Positions 26,003 to 34,486 are shown, numbered from the stretch's first letter. The stretch: DNA of 36,536 nt from Methylococcaceae bacterium (GCA_028748685.1 JAJRDU010000071.1:1-36536), one strand, 5' to 3'. The notes: a model not told the origin generated them from the sequence alone. Translations and numbers: made by a program.

Positions 26003-26758
26003 ATGAATACTTTTAAACCATGCCATAAATTCATCCCCGTGTTATTCGCTCTTGGCCCGTCCCTGCTATTGGCCTCCTCGGCGCAAGCGTCTTCCTCCTT
26101 CGACAGCAGCGCGGCACTCAGCTATACCATCAACAGCATCACTAACAACGATAATGCCGGCTCGCTGGCGGGACTGGCGATTACCGGTTCTTTCGATTTG
26201 GCGGCCGCGCCGGATTACTCCGTCGATTTGAGCGGCGACGGTGCCGTCTTTGGCAACAACCCCAGCACCGGCAACGTTGCGATAAACCCCATACTGACTG
26301 GAACCGCTTTCAGCCATTCTTTTTCGGTGAGCGGCAGCGCCAGCGCCGGTAGCGCAAATACATCGCAACTGGGTTTATTCGGACTGAATTTCAAAAATAC
26401 CGGCAGCGAAAACTATACGATCAGCCTAAGCCTGAACTACCAGCTTAATTCGACGGTTGGCGGACAACTTGCCGACAGTTCGGTCGCCCTGGACTTCTTC
26501 AACGAAACATCCTCATTCACCGGTTCGAAGCGCGTCGACGCCTCGGTGTTTTCCTTGGAAAATGCGGCATTAAACGCCACATCCGACATATTCAGTTTCA
26601 CCCTGGCCCCTGGCACAAACGAAACCCTTTATGCCGACGTTAATATCACCGGCAATCTAAGCGCATCTGCAGTTCCGCTGCCCGCCAGTTTCTGGTTATT
26701 GTTTGCCGGCCTGTCAGGCATTGTCTCCGTCGGCAAGGGTCGGCGCCAACAGGCCTAA
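26003..26758 (+). CDS. Secreted protein with VPLPA-type sorting signal
   Basis: A 251-residue protein with a signal peptide ending SSAQA and a C-terminal VPLPASFWLLFAGLSGIVSVGKGRRQQA, the VPLPA-CTERM variant of the exosortase signal. The mature part is Ser/Asn/Gly-rich and beta-strand-like (SLSLNYQLNSTVGG, TLAPGTNETLYADVNITG) without a domain I recognise; no cysteine after the signal. I begin at ATG 26003; the open frame extends 13 codons upstream but through the intergenic hairpin region. It is unrelated in its middle to paralogs A-E and to the protein at 22565. Confidence 0.8.
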   Translation: MNTFKPCHKFIPVLFALGPSLLLASSAQASSSFDSSAALSYTINSITNNDNAGSLAGLAITGSFDLAAAPDYSVDLSGDGAVFGNNPSTGNVAINPILTGTAFSHSFSVSGSASAGSANTSQLGLFGLNFKNTGSENYTISLSLNYQLNSTVGGQLADSSVALDFFNETSSFTGSKRVDASVFSLENAALNATSDIFSFTLAPGTNETLYADVNITGNLSASAVPLPASFWLLFAGLSGIVSVGKGRRQQA

Positions 26759-26772
26759 CTAGCCAGTCATTA

Positions 26773-26801
26773 GGGATGACGCGAATACCACCCGTCATCC
26801 C
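26773..26801 (+). terminator. Hairpin after the VPLPA protein gene
   Basis: GGGATGACG (26773-26781) pairs with CGTCATCCC (26793-26801). No T-tract. The rest of the 356-base gap up to 27114 contains no supported gene. Confidence 0.4.
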
Positions 26802-27114
26802 GACCGCTCGGCTACAGCGAATGCCGCGACTTCCGTCAGGAATACGGCACATAACCCCTATTTGTACTGTCGTTGCTTTTTGTGCCAATCCTTGGGTTTA
26901 GAGGTTATTGACGGGTTGGGTGATGAGAGCCAAATTTGAAGCGATGGCCGTATATATTGTGGGGTACGCTTCTTTATGAAGTTTTGATTTCCGTCGAAGT
27001 CTTTGCCAATTTGGCACTCCAAGTCCCCATAACCGGGCCACTTGAATCGTACAATACAAGCCATTCCGGTCGAACAACTTGAATTGCAGTCATTTAATTT
27101 AGGAGAAATGAACC

Positions 27115-28143
27115 ATGAAAATGTTAAAACTGAAAACATCCCTCGGCTTTGTGCTGGCAGGCCTGGTAGCTTGCACCGCACAAGCCACCACGACAACGGT
27201 TAACCCGGGTGAGTACTTGGACTATATTGGAAAAAATGGTATCCAAGACACATTCAACAATCACGGCCGCACAAATTGGGAAGGCGTAGCTGTGTTCGGA
27301 TTATTGAACAATTATGGTCTATTTTATGCCGACTCGACATTAGAAGTTAGCGGTAGCGGGCACATCGTCAATCATCCGGGGGGGCATGTTCTATTGCTTG
27401 AAAGTGGACTGCACCTGTGGACTACTTCCGCGTTGTTTGAAAATCAAGGCAGGCTAACCGTCATCGACAACCACACCGGAGTTATATTCCCTTTCATTTA
27501 TACAATGTGAGGCACGATTAAAAATACCGGGACTATTCTAATCGATAGGGGATTCGGTACTTCTCCAGACAATGTTTGTTCCGGACAAGCGCAAGGAGGT
27601 TCCATCATCAACGACGGTGCTTTTGAAATTGCCCAAAATACCCAGTTTAACTGCAGCCACGTCATAAATTATATTCAAAACTCCGGAAAAACCGTCGTGG
27701 ATGGTCTTTTAAAAACCGGAAGCGTGCGTATCAATAAAGGACTGTTGACCGGTAGCGGCACTATCGCGGATGTTTATCCTATTCTGAGACCCGAGGTTAC
27801 GCTTTCGCCTGGAAATCCGTTTGGCACCCTGACTATGGTGCCGCGAGACAGTTACGGTTATCTGGATTGCAATAGATGCTCAGTGGATATAGAACTGGCT
27901 GGACCATCGAAGAATGACCGATTGCTTGTACAGGGCGATCTTCTCTTGAGTGGGGCAGTAGTCAATGTAACGTTGCGGGAGGGCTTTATCCCAAAAAGCG
28001 GCGATAGTTTTGAAATCATCAGCGCCAACAATATTTCTGGGACGCCCAATATCATCAATCTGCAAAAGCTGCCAACCTTGCCTGCCGGTCTGAGTTGGTC
28101 GGCAGACTATACGCTTACTGCGGTAACGCTGCGGGTGAAATAA
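27115..28143 (+). pseudogene. Secreted beta-helix protein interrupted by one in-frame TGA
   Basis: A signal peptide (LGFVLAGLVACTAQA) is followed by asparagine- and glycine-rich repeats typical of right-handed beta-helix or autotransporter-passenger proteins (NHGRTNWEG, NQGRLTVID, GTIKNTGTILID, INDGAFEI), ending in LSPGNPFGTLTMVP and GDSFEIISANNISG. The frame is open from 27115 to 28143 except for TGA at 27508-27510; both sides clearly belong to one gene of about 342 residues. Without readthrough only 131 residues are made. No C-terminal sorting signal or barrel is visible. AGGAG precedes the ATG. A sequencing error, a true nonsense mutation, or readthrough (TGA G context) are all possible. 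Confidence 0.75.
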
Positions 28144-28166
28144 ACAGAGCAGGAATTTGCACCGTT

Positions 28167-28195
28167 GCCTCGACCGAGAAATCCTCGGTCGAGGC
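28167..28195 (+). terminator. Perfect 12-bp hairpin after the beta-helix gene
   Basis: GCCTCGACCGAG (28167-28178) and CTCGGTCGAGGC (28184-28195) with a 5-base loop, 24 bases past the stop codon. Only TAAAA follows, so it is a probable transcript end between convergent genes rather than a classical terminator. The rest of 28196-28424 shows no gene. Confidence 0.5.
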
Positions 28196-28424
28196 TAAAA
28201 AGCCCCCTTGCTGGCTATATTGCATACTCCCCAAATGAAAGCTGTCTCCATCAACACATCTATCTCCTTAGATGGGCTATGGTTATAAGTCGTAAATCTC
28301 AGATGAACGGTATTGCATTTGGCGTCCGTTGCGCATCTCGCGTATCAGGTGTTACCTTGTAAAATGTAAAATCCCGATCACTTCAGCGGACGAGGGTTTA
28401 CAATTGCCAACTATTGATTTTATT

Positions 28425-28518
28425 TGCTGTTGATTCCGCTCGTAGTGAAACCTTCGGCTACACGTCCACAAGAGCCAATCAAATCTTAGGCGGAATCAAC
28501 TTGTTCAAAATCTCCTTA
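28425..28518. mobile_element. MITE-like element, partial copy 4
   Basis: Shares GTTGATTCCGCTCG...CCTTCGGCT and the end GCGGAATCAACTTGTTCAAAATCTCCTTAG with the copies at 15705 and 30770, but the left terminal repeat and the TTCGACAGG block are missing. It lies immediately downstream of peroxidase 2. Confidence 0.55.
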
Positions 28519-28536
28519 GAGGGCAAGAGGCAATAA

Positions 28537-30747
28537 CTACGGCACCAACAGCTTTTCAAAAGGCAATAAAGGTAAGGTTCTGCCCTCCGCCCCAACCGCT
28601 TCAATGGTGAGGTAATCGTCTTTGGCCAAGGCATTGCCAATAGGATTACCGCCATCAACCGCCTGACTATTGCCGACCTGGCCGTTGGGTATCTTGATTT
28701 CCGGATGATCAAACGGCGCTTTCTGGTAACGTACCCTGTCGTCGGTCAACGTTTTCAGGAACGCCACCAGATCCGCCCGCTTTTGCTCGGAGAACTGCAA
28801 TTTCCCCAATTGAAATACCCGGGTAACCTGCTTGGCATCGTTCATGAAGTTACCGCCCCGCGTATAGAATTGGATCACCTGCTCCAGTGTCGCCATGCTG
28901 CCGTTATGCATATAAGGGCCCGTCAATTCGATATTGCGCAAGGATGGCGTCTTGAAACTCGCATTGACCTCGGCATCCATTTTCCGGGTATTGGGATTGT
29001 TCAACTCCGCCAAGGCAGCCGAGACAGTCGGCAGAAAAGCGTCGGTAGCAGCCGGTAAATAGCAATTTTCCGTATTCTGTGGCTGAGGCTGAATATCGTC
29101 ATTCGCCGTAAAGAAGCTGGGCGTCGGATAAGGCAGACTTAGATTGACCGCAAAGGGTTGCTGAAAATCGCAGGCGCGAACTTTGGGCACATCGGCATCC
29201 AGCACCCCGCCGGCATTGCCGGCCAGATGTTGCAGATATTGCTTGCTGAACGAAAGCGGATTGCCGAAATCGTCAACGCCACCCAAGCCTATATCAGAGG
29301 ACTCCGCCGCGACGCCAGTGGAGGCAAAGCCGGTATCGTAGAACGCGGTAATCGGCGTATCCCGCGGCAACAGCGGAATACGTTCGACCACATTAGTGGT
29401 CGCGCTGATATAAAAACCCGGCTCGCCAAACGTCTCGGGGTGTGTCTGGGCAACGGCGGCATTGGCATTGACCGAAGCAGCGGTAAAATTGGGCCCTAAA
29501 TGGCAAAGATGGCATTGGTTCGCTCTAAACTGCTCCAGCCCTCTCAATTCCGCCACAGTCAAATCAATGGGCTGGTTATTGGCATCACGGGCGCTTTTAT
29601 CGAAGGGCGATTCGTCGGAAATCAACGTGCTTTCATAAAGCTGTAGCGCCAAGCCGAAAAACATCGAAAAATTGGCTTCCATTTGATTATAAGGATCGTT
29701 CGCCGGTCCGCCGAATTCGCCCAAACGCAGATAAGACCAATATTTATCGCTGAATGCCTGCCTGATCAAGGCCGAATAAGTGGTATTGAGGCCGGGTTTT
29801 AAAGTCCCTGGACTGCTGAAACTCAGGCCGCCCAGGACACTGTCGCTCCAATGTACCTTCTGGCTTTCCAGTGGCCGGCGTTGCAGCAATTTGCGGCCTA
29901 TGTCGCTCAGGGTGCGTTTGTTACAGCCCATCTCGGTGGTGTTCAAGGGCGGCCCCATGGCCAGGGAAGCCAGCGAGGAATTGATCAATTGCAAGCGCTG
30001 TTTTTGGACGCTGCGGGCATTCTTCTTGACCCAGACCCCAGCATTGGCATCGCGGTCGCCCCAGGGACTGCTGCCGTTGAACACGTTGTTGGCGCGGCCG
30101 TCCCAAAAGCTACGGTGATTGAAGATGGCATTGATGACGCTGGGCGCGTTGCGCGGAGTGACACGCCGGGTACCGGTGGCGCCGACATGAAACAGGCTGT
30201 CCGCACTCCTTGCGCAGTTATCGACACTGCTGCCCAGCCGGCTGACCGATTTGAATTCACCGCTGAAGGTGCCGGCCGACCCGACCACGTTATCGCTATC
30301 GTAAATGACCGGCGAATTGTGTTGAAGCGGATTCTGGCGTTGATGCAAGGGGAAATCGATCAAACCCAGGGTATGGTTAGGGCCTAATGACGCGCCGTCG
30401 ACGGCGGCACCAAAGGTTTTGTTAGCGACTGGGGATGATTGTCCGCCGGGCGAAACCTGATTCGTCACCCTGCCATCGGCGCCGGCATGAAAATGACAGG
30501 AGCCGCAAGCCATACCGTCGCTGCCGACGTTGGTATCCCAGAACAAGGCCTTGCCCAGTGCAATGGCGGCGGTTTTATTGACGACGATGGGACTAGCCCC
30601 GTCCAGAAGCCCAGGCACTTCCGGTACCGGCAAATTTTTGAGGCTGATGGGCATGGGACCGCCAGCAGCGGAAAACACGGTGCCGGCGTAAAAAAACGCC
30701 GCCCCCGATAATGTCAAAACCCATGGGATATGACGGAAACCTGTCAT
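28537..30747 (-). CDS. Long di-heme cytochrome c peroxidase, MauG/CcpA family (copy 2)
   Basis: A 736-residue exported di-heme c protein nearly identical along its length to copy 1 at 13472, with the same hemes CGSCH (81-85) and CHLCH (412-416) and the same C-terminal [27 protein letters not shown]. The open frame reaches 30894, but the first 49 codons run through a MITE-like element; I start at ATG 30747 because GGAG is just upstream and the protein then begins MTGFRHIPW exactly like copy 1. It follows sorting-signal gene B. Differences from copy 1 cluster after heme 2 (about residues 535-590), suggesting a less constrained surface region. Confidence 0.88.
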   Translation of the reverse strand: MTGFRHIPWVLTLSGAAFFYAGTVFSAAGGPMPISLKNLPVPEVPGLLDGASPIVVNKTAAIALGKALFWDTNVGSDGMACGSCHFHAGADGRVTNQVSPGGQSSPVANKTFGAAVDGASLGPNHTLGLIDFPLHQRQNPLQHNSPVIYDSDNVVGSAGTFSGEFKSVSRLGSSVDNCARSADSLFHVGATGTRRVTPRNAPSVINAIFNHRSFWDGRANNVFNGSSPWGDRDANAGVWVKKNARSVQKQRLQLINSSLASLAMGPPLNTTEMGCNKRTLSDIGRKLLQRRPLESQKVHWSDSVLGGLSFSSPGTLKPGLNTTYSALIRQAFSDKYWSYLRLGEFGGPANDPYNQMEANFSMFFGLALQLYESTLISDESPFDKSARDANNQPIDLTVAELRGLEQFRANQCHLCHLGPNFTAASVNANAAVAQTHPETFGEPGFYISATTNVVERIPLLPRDTPITAFYDTGFASTGVAAESSDIGLGGVDDFGNPLSFSKQYLQHLAGNAGGVLDADVPKVRACDFQQPFAVNLSLPYPTPSFFTANDDIQPQPQNTENCYLPAATDAFLPTVSAALAELNNPNTRKMDAEVNASFKTPSLRNIELTGPYMHNGSMATLEQVIQFYTRGGNFMNDAKQVTRVFQLGKLQFSEQKRADLVAFLKTLTDDRVRYQKAPFDHPEIKIPNGQVGNSQAVDGGNPIGNALAKDDYLTIEAVGAEGRTLPLLPFEKLLVP

Positions 30748-30769
30748 GCTTGAACTCCAAGAAAATCGG

Positions 30770-30914
30770 TTAAGTACAAATTCTGAATTAAGTCCTTCGA
30801 CAGGCTCGGGACGAACGGTACACTGTAGATTCCGTTCCTGGTGAGCCCTTCGGCTTCGCCCAGGAGAGCCTGATCGAACCATGAGCGAAATCAACTTATT
30901 CAGAGTTTCCTTAA
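30770..30914. mobile_element. MITE-like element, copy 3
   Basis: About 145 bp with ends TTAAGTACAAATTCTGAAT and ATTCAGAGTTTCCTTAA, and the internal CCTTCGACAGGCTCGGGACG motif. It occupies the same site relative to peroxidase 2 as copy 1 does relative to peroxidase 1, so it was present before the module duplicated. Confidence 0.75.
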
Positions 30915-30973
30915 GTATTTAAAAAGCCGGCCCAAACCGCTAATCGTTATCGATTGATCGGGCGCCCATACTT

Positions 30974-31008
30974 AAAAGCCGATAGATCGCCCCAGGCGAT
31001 TTATCGGC
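30974..31008 (-). terminator. Intrinsic terminator after sorting-signal gene B
   Basis: On the minus strand GCCGATAAATCGCC pairs with GGCGATCTATCGGC (one mismatch) and is followed by TTTT. It corresponds to the hairpin after gene A, and the paired changes keep the stem. Confidence 0.75.
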
Positions 31009-31064
31009 CGTCCCTATTCCTTTGGCGCAACGAACCGCCAAAATCCCTTATCCAGCAAACACAA

Positions 31065-31090
31065 GATTGGTGCCACATGTGGCACCAATC
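31065..31090. repeat. 26-bp perfect palindrome downstream of gene B
   Basis: GATTGGTGCCACA is followed directly by its exact complement, with no loop. It lies 20 bases past the stop of gene B. The A copy has unrelated sequence at this place, so it was gained or lost after duplication. Confidence 0.7.
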
Positions 31091-31110
31091 CTCATCCCTG
31101 TGTAAAAACC

Positions 31111-31947
31111 TCAGGCGATCAGTTTTCTGCGCGATGCACCCACCAAGCCCACCAGGGCGCTGCCGAACAGCCAGACCGCGCCGGGAACAGGAACCGAAGA
31201 AACCGTTACATCAATCGGGCTGCCGTCCAACGACGTATTGGCACCACCGACGAAAATCGTGTACCAGCCAGCCTTCAGATTGTTCAGCGTCAATGAAGCA
31301 GAGCCCTGACCGACGCTGCCGGCAATACCGGATTCGTACAAATTATCGATACTGACATCATTGACACCGTAATTGACGGCTTGTCCCCAAGAGTTGGACG
31401 CAGCACTGAGACCCGAGTTAGCGTAACCCAAGGTTTCAACTATACCGGGGCCACCAGCTACAGCTTGGGTTGCCCAGACTATGCCGTTCTGCCCTGCCTG
31501 TGCAACCTGGCTCATGTCATGTATCGCGCCGCTCGGATGGGGGGGGTATCCTTCGGTCTGTCCGGGAACGTGCGTTTGGTTCAAAGGAGTAGTTTGATCG
31601 GATCCGAACGGTACCCACTCCATGTCTGTTCTGTAAAGGGTAAATGCTGGCGCTTGGGCAGTGGTGTCTCGAGCCCTTGCGTTCACGGTAGTGGTTGCCA
31701 TATCGGTCAACTGGAAAGCGTACCAGTGGCCAATCATGCCCCAGGCGTCATTGTTAAGAGGCCAGCTCCCGAGCCATCCGCCTAAGGCGGTATCGTCGTT
31801 TACATCAATATTGCTGATGGTTTCTCCGGCACCCAACACGTTGTCAGTGCCGACCCATGTGTTCGCCGAGGCGGAATTTGCCATGGCAAAAGACATGGCT
31901 GCCGCTGTTAAAGTGGTCTTAAGAACGGTTTTTACAGATACATTCAT
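31111..31947 (-). CDS. Secreted protein with VPVPGA sorting signal (paralog B)
   Basis: A 278-residue paralog of A: signal peptide ending NSASA, mature start TWVGTDNVLGAGETISN, then HDMSQVAQAGQNGIVWA, VETLGYANSG, NDVSIDNLYESGIAGSVGQGSASLTLNNLKAGWYTIFVGGA, and C-terminal VPVPGAVWLFGSALVGLVGASRRKLIA, nearly the same as in A. I start at ATG 31947 because GGAG lies about 9 bases upstream and the signal peptide begins there; the open frame extends 10 codons into the leader. Next downstream is peroxidase 2, as A precedes peroxidase 1. It contains GHWYAFQLTD and EWVPFG, conserved tryptophan sites. Confidence 0.86.
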   Translation of the reverse strand: MNVSVKTVLKTTLTAAAMSFAMANSASANTWVGTDNVLGAGETISNIDVNDDTALGGWLGSWPLNNDAWGMIGHWYAFQLTDMATTTVNARARDTTAQAPAFTLYRTDMEWVPFGSDQTTPLNQTHVPGQTEGYPPHPSGAIHDMSQVAQAGQNGIVWATQAVAGGPGIVETLGYANSGLSAASNSWGQAVNYGVNDVSIDNLYESGIAGSVGQGSASLTLNNLKAGWYTIFVGGANTSLDGSPIDVTVSSVPVPGAVWLFGSALVGLVGASRRKLIA

Positions 31948-32119
31948 GTTGTAAATCTCCAATTTTCCATCGCGCACAAGGTGCGGATGGGGATTTAAGT
32001 TGTCGTCATCTCGGAATCTTTGGTTATTAATCAGGCCGGCACGCCATAACCGAAAATTCCACGTTTTCGAGCTTGTATCGCGGGAAGATAATCGGTAGCC
32101 CCCGTTACCATTCGTCTTT

Positions 32120-32215
32120 CCAACGCTCCCTACTCAAAGGAGGTGGCCCGGCTATCTTCGTCCAAAGATCCGCGGCGTTCCGGCCCCGCCTTGCGACGGG
32201 TGTGGCAAACTTTCG
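32120..32215 (-). promoter_or_regulatory. GEMM-like structured leader RNA of gene B, intact copy
   Basis: On the minus strand: TTTGCCACA, a GNRA hairpin CCCGTC-GCAA-GGCGGG (32185-32200), GCCGGAACGCCGCGG, a stem-loop ATCTTTGGACGAAGAT (32154-32169), AGCCGGGCCACC, and a terminal CTCC/GGGAG hairpin with loop TTTGAGTA. The order GNRA hairpin, GCC-rich junction, second stem, then AGCCGGGYYACC parallels the GEMM c-di-GMP-I riboswitch. It lies about 175 bases upstream of gene B. The junction base that stacks in the known ligand pocket (an A) is not kept, so a variant ligand or a non-riboswitch role is possible. Confidence 0.5.
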
Positions 32216-32430
32216 TTGCGATAAAAATTGCAACCACAACGCATAATCCGACAGCATAGTTCGTGCCAACTAACTAACAACTCTAGTCCAAAGGCAATTA
32301 ACACCAGGCCTGACATAATACTTTTTATTTAATAATCAATTAGTAAGCCACACCACTAAACGCAAGAACGCCTTTTAAAACCACCTTTCGAACTCATCTT
32401 TCACCACTTACACCACCCTCCGCCAAACCG

Positions 32431-32490
32431 ATTCATTAATTAAAATATGTTATTTAGTCAAAATTGGGGCATATCCCATATTTATTAAAC
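32431..32490 (-). promoter_or_regulatory. Conserved far-upstream box, gene B copy
   Basis: Minus strand reads GGGATATGCCCCA...TTGACTAAATAACATATTTTAAT, matching the blocks upstream of A and E. TTGACT might be a -35 box, but the -10 at 16-17 bases is poor. The remaining 32491-32653 between here and gene C holds no gene I can support. Confidence 0.4.
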
Positions 32491-32653
32491 TAACATCCCA
32501 TCAAGGCATAAAACACTTGGAATAAGAGCTGGCTGCCATCCTTGGCTGCGTCACCCCGAAAATCCCTGCCTGAATGACGATTTTCAAGGCCTCCCTGCAA
32601 AGCAAAACCACGCGATGGCGATTGCGATCAAGGCAAATAGCCAGGTGCCCACC

Positions 32654-33553
32654 TTACGCCAGGTTTTTCTGTCTACGCGCAGATGCCGCCAGCCCCGCCA
32701 ATGCCGAACCAAACAAATAAACCGCGCCCGGCAAAGGCACCGCGCTGGTGCTGACCGATAGCGCATGGCGCATGGTTTTTGAGTTCTCCAAAGATTTGGC
32801 CCCGCCGGTAGCCACGGTGTACCAGCCCGGCGACAAATTGGTAAAGACCAGTTCGGCCATGCCGGCGTTGTAATCGCCGGTGACGCTGTCAAAATAGCCG
32901 CCGCTGGTATCGACCCGGTTGACCCCTGCGTTGATGGTCTCGCCCCAACCGGTCTCGCTACTGGCGTGCGCGTTGCCGGCATTGACGTAAGCCAAGGTTT
33001 TCAGCAGATTACCGCCCCCTTCGGAAACCGCAGGACTGAAGGCAGGATCGATGATGGCCACCGACGGATCGGCCATCCATAGCGTACCGGGACTTCCAAT
33101 CTGACCGACCGCATTGAAGCTATGCGGGGCATTCCAGAAGTAATCTGGGCCGATTGACGACACTTCTAAGGCGGATAACGTGCCGCCGTCGAAGGGGCCA
33201 TTGGAAGCCCAGACGGTAAACGCTCGGCTCGATTGACCCGACGTCACCTGGTCCTTGATGGTGACGATTTGATGGGCGGCCGTTACCTGAAACGTGTTCC
33301 ACTCTACGGCATGCCCATCGGCTGAGTTGTACCAACCACGATTATCTGTCCAGGCATCGCTCCCATGGTACACGGCCCCATGGCTTTGATTGCTTGCGGT
33401 GATAGTCTCGTTGGCGCCCACGACGTTGTCGTTACCGTCCCAGGGGTGGTAATTTACTGTAACCGCGTAGGCGGCATAAGCCCCGCTGCTGGCCATGGAT
33501 AACGCCGCACTGGCGAGAACGGTCCTGATTGCTACTTTAATATTGATACTCAT
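32654..33553 (-). CDS. Secreted protein with VPLPGA sorting signal (paralog C, divergent)
   Basis: A 299-residue protein with a signal peptide (ending GAYA) and C-terminal VPLPGAVYLFGSALAGLAASARRQKNLA. It keeps the outline of A, B, D and E (GNDNVVGANETIT near the start; LAYVNAGNAHASSETGWGETINAGVNRVD; LVFTNLSPGWYTVATGGAKS) but lacks the HDMSQVAQAGQ block and is only distantly similar in the middle. AAGGAAC precedes the ATG at 33553. It is last in the E-D-C series, 96 bases after D and without the leader RNA, so it probably depends on the D transcript. Confidence 0.82.
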   Translation of the reverse strand: MSINIKVAIRTVLASAALSMASSGAYAAYAVTVNYHPWDGNDNVVGANETITASNQSHGAVYHGSDAWTDNRGWYNSADGHAVEWNTFQVTAAHQIVTIKDQVTSGQSSRAFTVWASNGPFDGGTLSALEVSSIGPDYFWNAPHSFNAVGQIGSPGTLWMADPSVAIIDPAFSPAVSEGGGNLLKTLAYVNAGNAHASSETGWGETINAGVNRVDTSGGYFDSVTGDYNAGMAELVFTNLSPGWYTVATGGAKSLENSKTMRHALSVSTSAVPLPGAVYLFGSALAGLAASARRQKNLA

Positions 33554-33649
33554 GCTTTAATGTTCCTTAGTGAATACGCCAAGAGGCGTTGTTGAAAATT
33601 TTAAGCCGGCTGGATAAGGGAAATGCATCCAGCTCTGTGTGCAATCGCC

Positions 33650-34486
33650 CTACGCCGCTTGCCGTTTTTTACGCGCGCCAGCCGCCAAGCCGAACATTGC
33701 GCTACCAAACAACCAAACCGCTCCGGGAACAGGTACGGCGGAAACCGTTACGTCGATTGGGCTGCCGGCCAATGAAAAGCCAGCGCCGCCATAGAAAATG
33801 GTATACCAGCCGGCTGCCAGATTGTTCAAGGTCAAGGAAGCAAAGCCCTGGCCGACGCTGCCAGTAATGCCGTTTTCGTACAAGTTGTCGATACTGACGT
33901 CATTGGCGCCGTGATTGACCGCCTGGCCGAACTTGTTGGACGCATAGCTGTCGCCCGAGTTAGCATAACCCAAGGTTTCGACGATGCCGGGACCACCAGG
34001 AGTATTGTTGCTTGCCCAGACTATGCCGGATTGCCCTGCCTGCGCAACCTGGCTCATGTTGAATATCGAGCCGGATGTAACATCACTATTATAATTACTG
34101 GATTCGGTCTGTCCGGGGACTACTGGATTGCCTTTATAAGTAGTATCGCGTCCAAATGGCACCCAGCTTACATCCGTTCTATAAAGAGTGAATGCGGGCG
34201 CATTGCCTGTTGCATCCTGAGCCCTGGCAGTCACGGTGGTGGTTGCCGTACCACTTACTTGAAAACTGATCCACGCACCAAACACGCCCACGGCGTCATT
34301 GGACAAACGGCTATCGACCCATCCGGTTAATATGGAAATGTCTCCAATGTTGGTAATGGTTTCGCCAGGACCAACCACGTTGTCACTACCTACCCATGAG
34401 TTCGCCGAGGCGGAATTTGCCACGGCGAAAGACAAGGCTGTTGCGGTTAAAGTGGTTTTGATAAAGGTTTGTACAGATACATTCAT
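33650..34486 (-). CDS. Secreted protein with VPVPGA sorting signal (paralog D)
   Basis: A 278-residue paralog: signal peptide ending NSASA, then SWVGSDNVVGPGETITN, SIFNMSQVAQAGQSGIVWASNNTPGGPGIVETLGYANSGDSYASN, NDVSIDNLYENGITGSVGQGFASLTLNNLAAGWYTIFYGGA and C-terminal VPVPGAVWLFGSAMFGLAAGARKKRQAA. The histidine of HDMSQ is replaced by asparagine here, so that residue is not essential to the family. The open frame continues 64 codons upstream, but the start ATG at 34486 gives the signal peptide directly after GGAG. Sits between E and C. Confidence 0.85.
   Translation of the reverse strand: MNVSVQTFIKTTLTATALSFAVANSASANSWVGSDNVVGPGETITNIGDISILTGWVDSRLSNDAVGVFGAWISFQVSGTATTTVTARAQDATGNAPAFTLYRTDVSWVPFGRDTTYKGNPVVPGQTESSNYNSDVTSGSIFNMSQVAQAGQSGIVWASNNTPGGPGIVETLGYANSGDSYASNKFGQAVNHGANDVSIDNLYENGITGSVGQGFASLTLNNLAAGWYTIFYGGAGFSLAGSPIDVTVSAVPVPGAVWLFGSAMFGLAAGARKKRQAA

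Noticed and set aside
26858-27196. 112-codon minus-strand frame before the beta-helix gene
   Set aside because: No signal, domain or ribosome site, and it overlaps the start of the plus-strand gene.
27508-27510. TGA read as selenocysteine
   Set aside because: The protein is a beta-helix without redox motif and no obvious SECIS-like hairpin follows.
30748-30894. 49-codon N-terminal extension of peroxidase 2
   Set aside because: It translates the MITE (giving RPEPVEG-like text) and copy 1 starts at MTGFRHIPW; GGAG precedes the inner ATG.
31978-32060. Sigma-54 (-24/-12) promoter in the leaders of A and B, as known for some PEP-CTERM genes
   Set aside because: TGGCGTGCC and TGGCACCCC look like the -24 part, but no GC at the required -12 spacing is present in the four leaders.
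32120-32215. Cobalamin riboswitch
   Set aside because: GCCACA and GCCGGA were suggestive, but the B12 box (AGCCAGGAGACC) is lacking.
32584-32982. 132-codon minus-strand frame overlapping gene C
   Set aside because: It overlaps the coding end of paralog C in another frame; its translation is low-complexity Arg/Ala/Pro.
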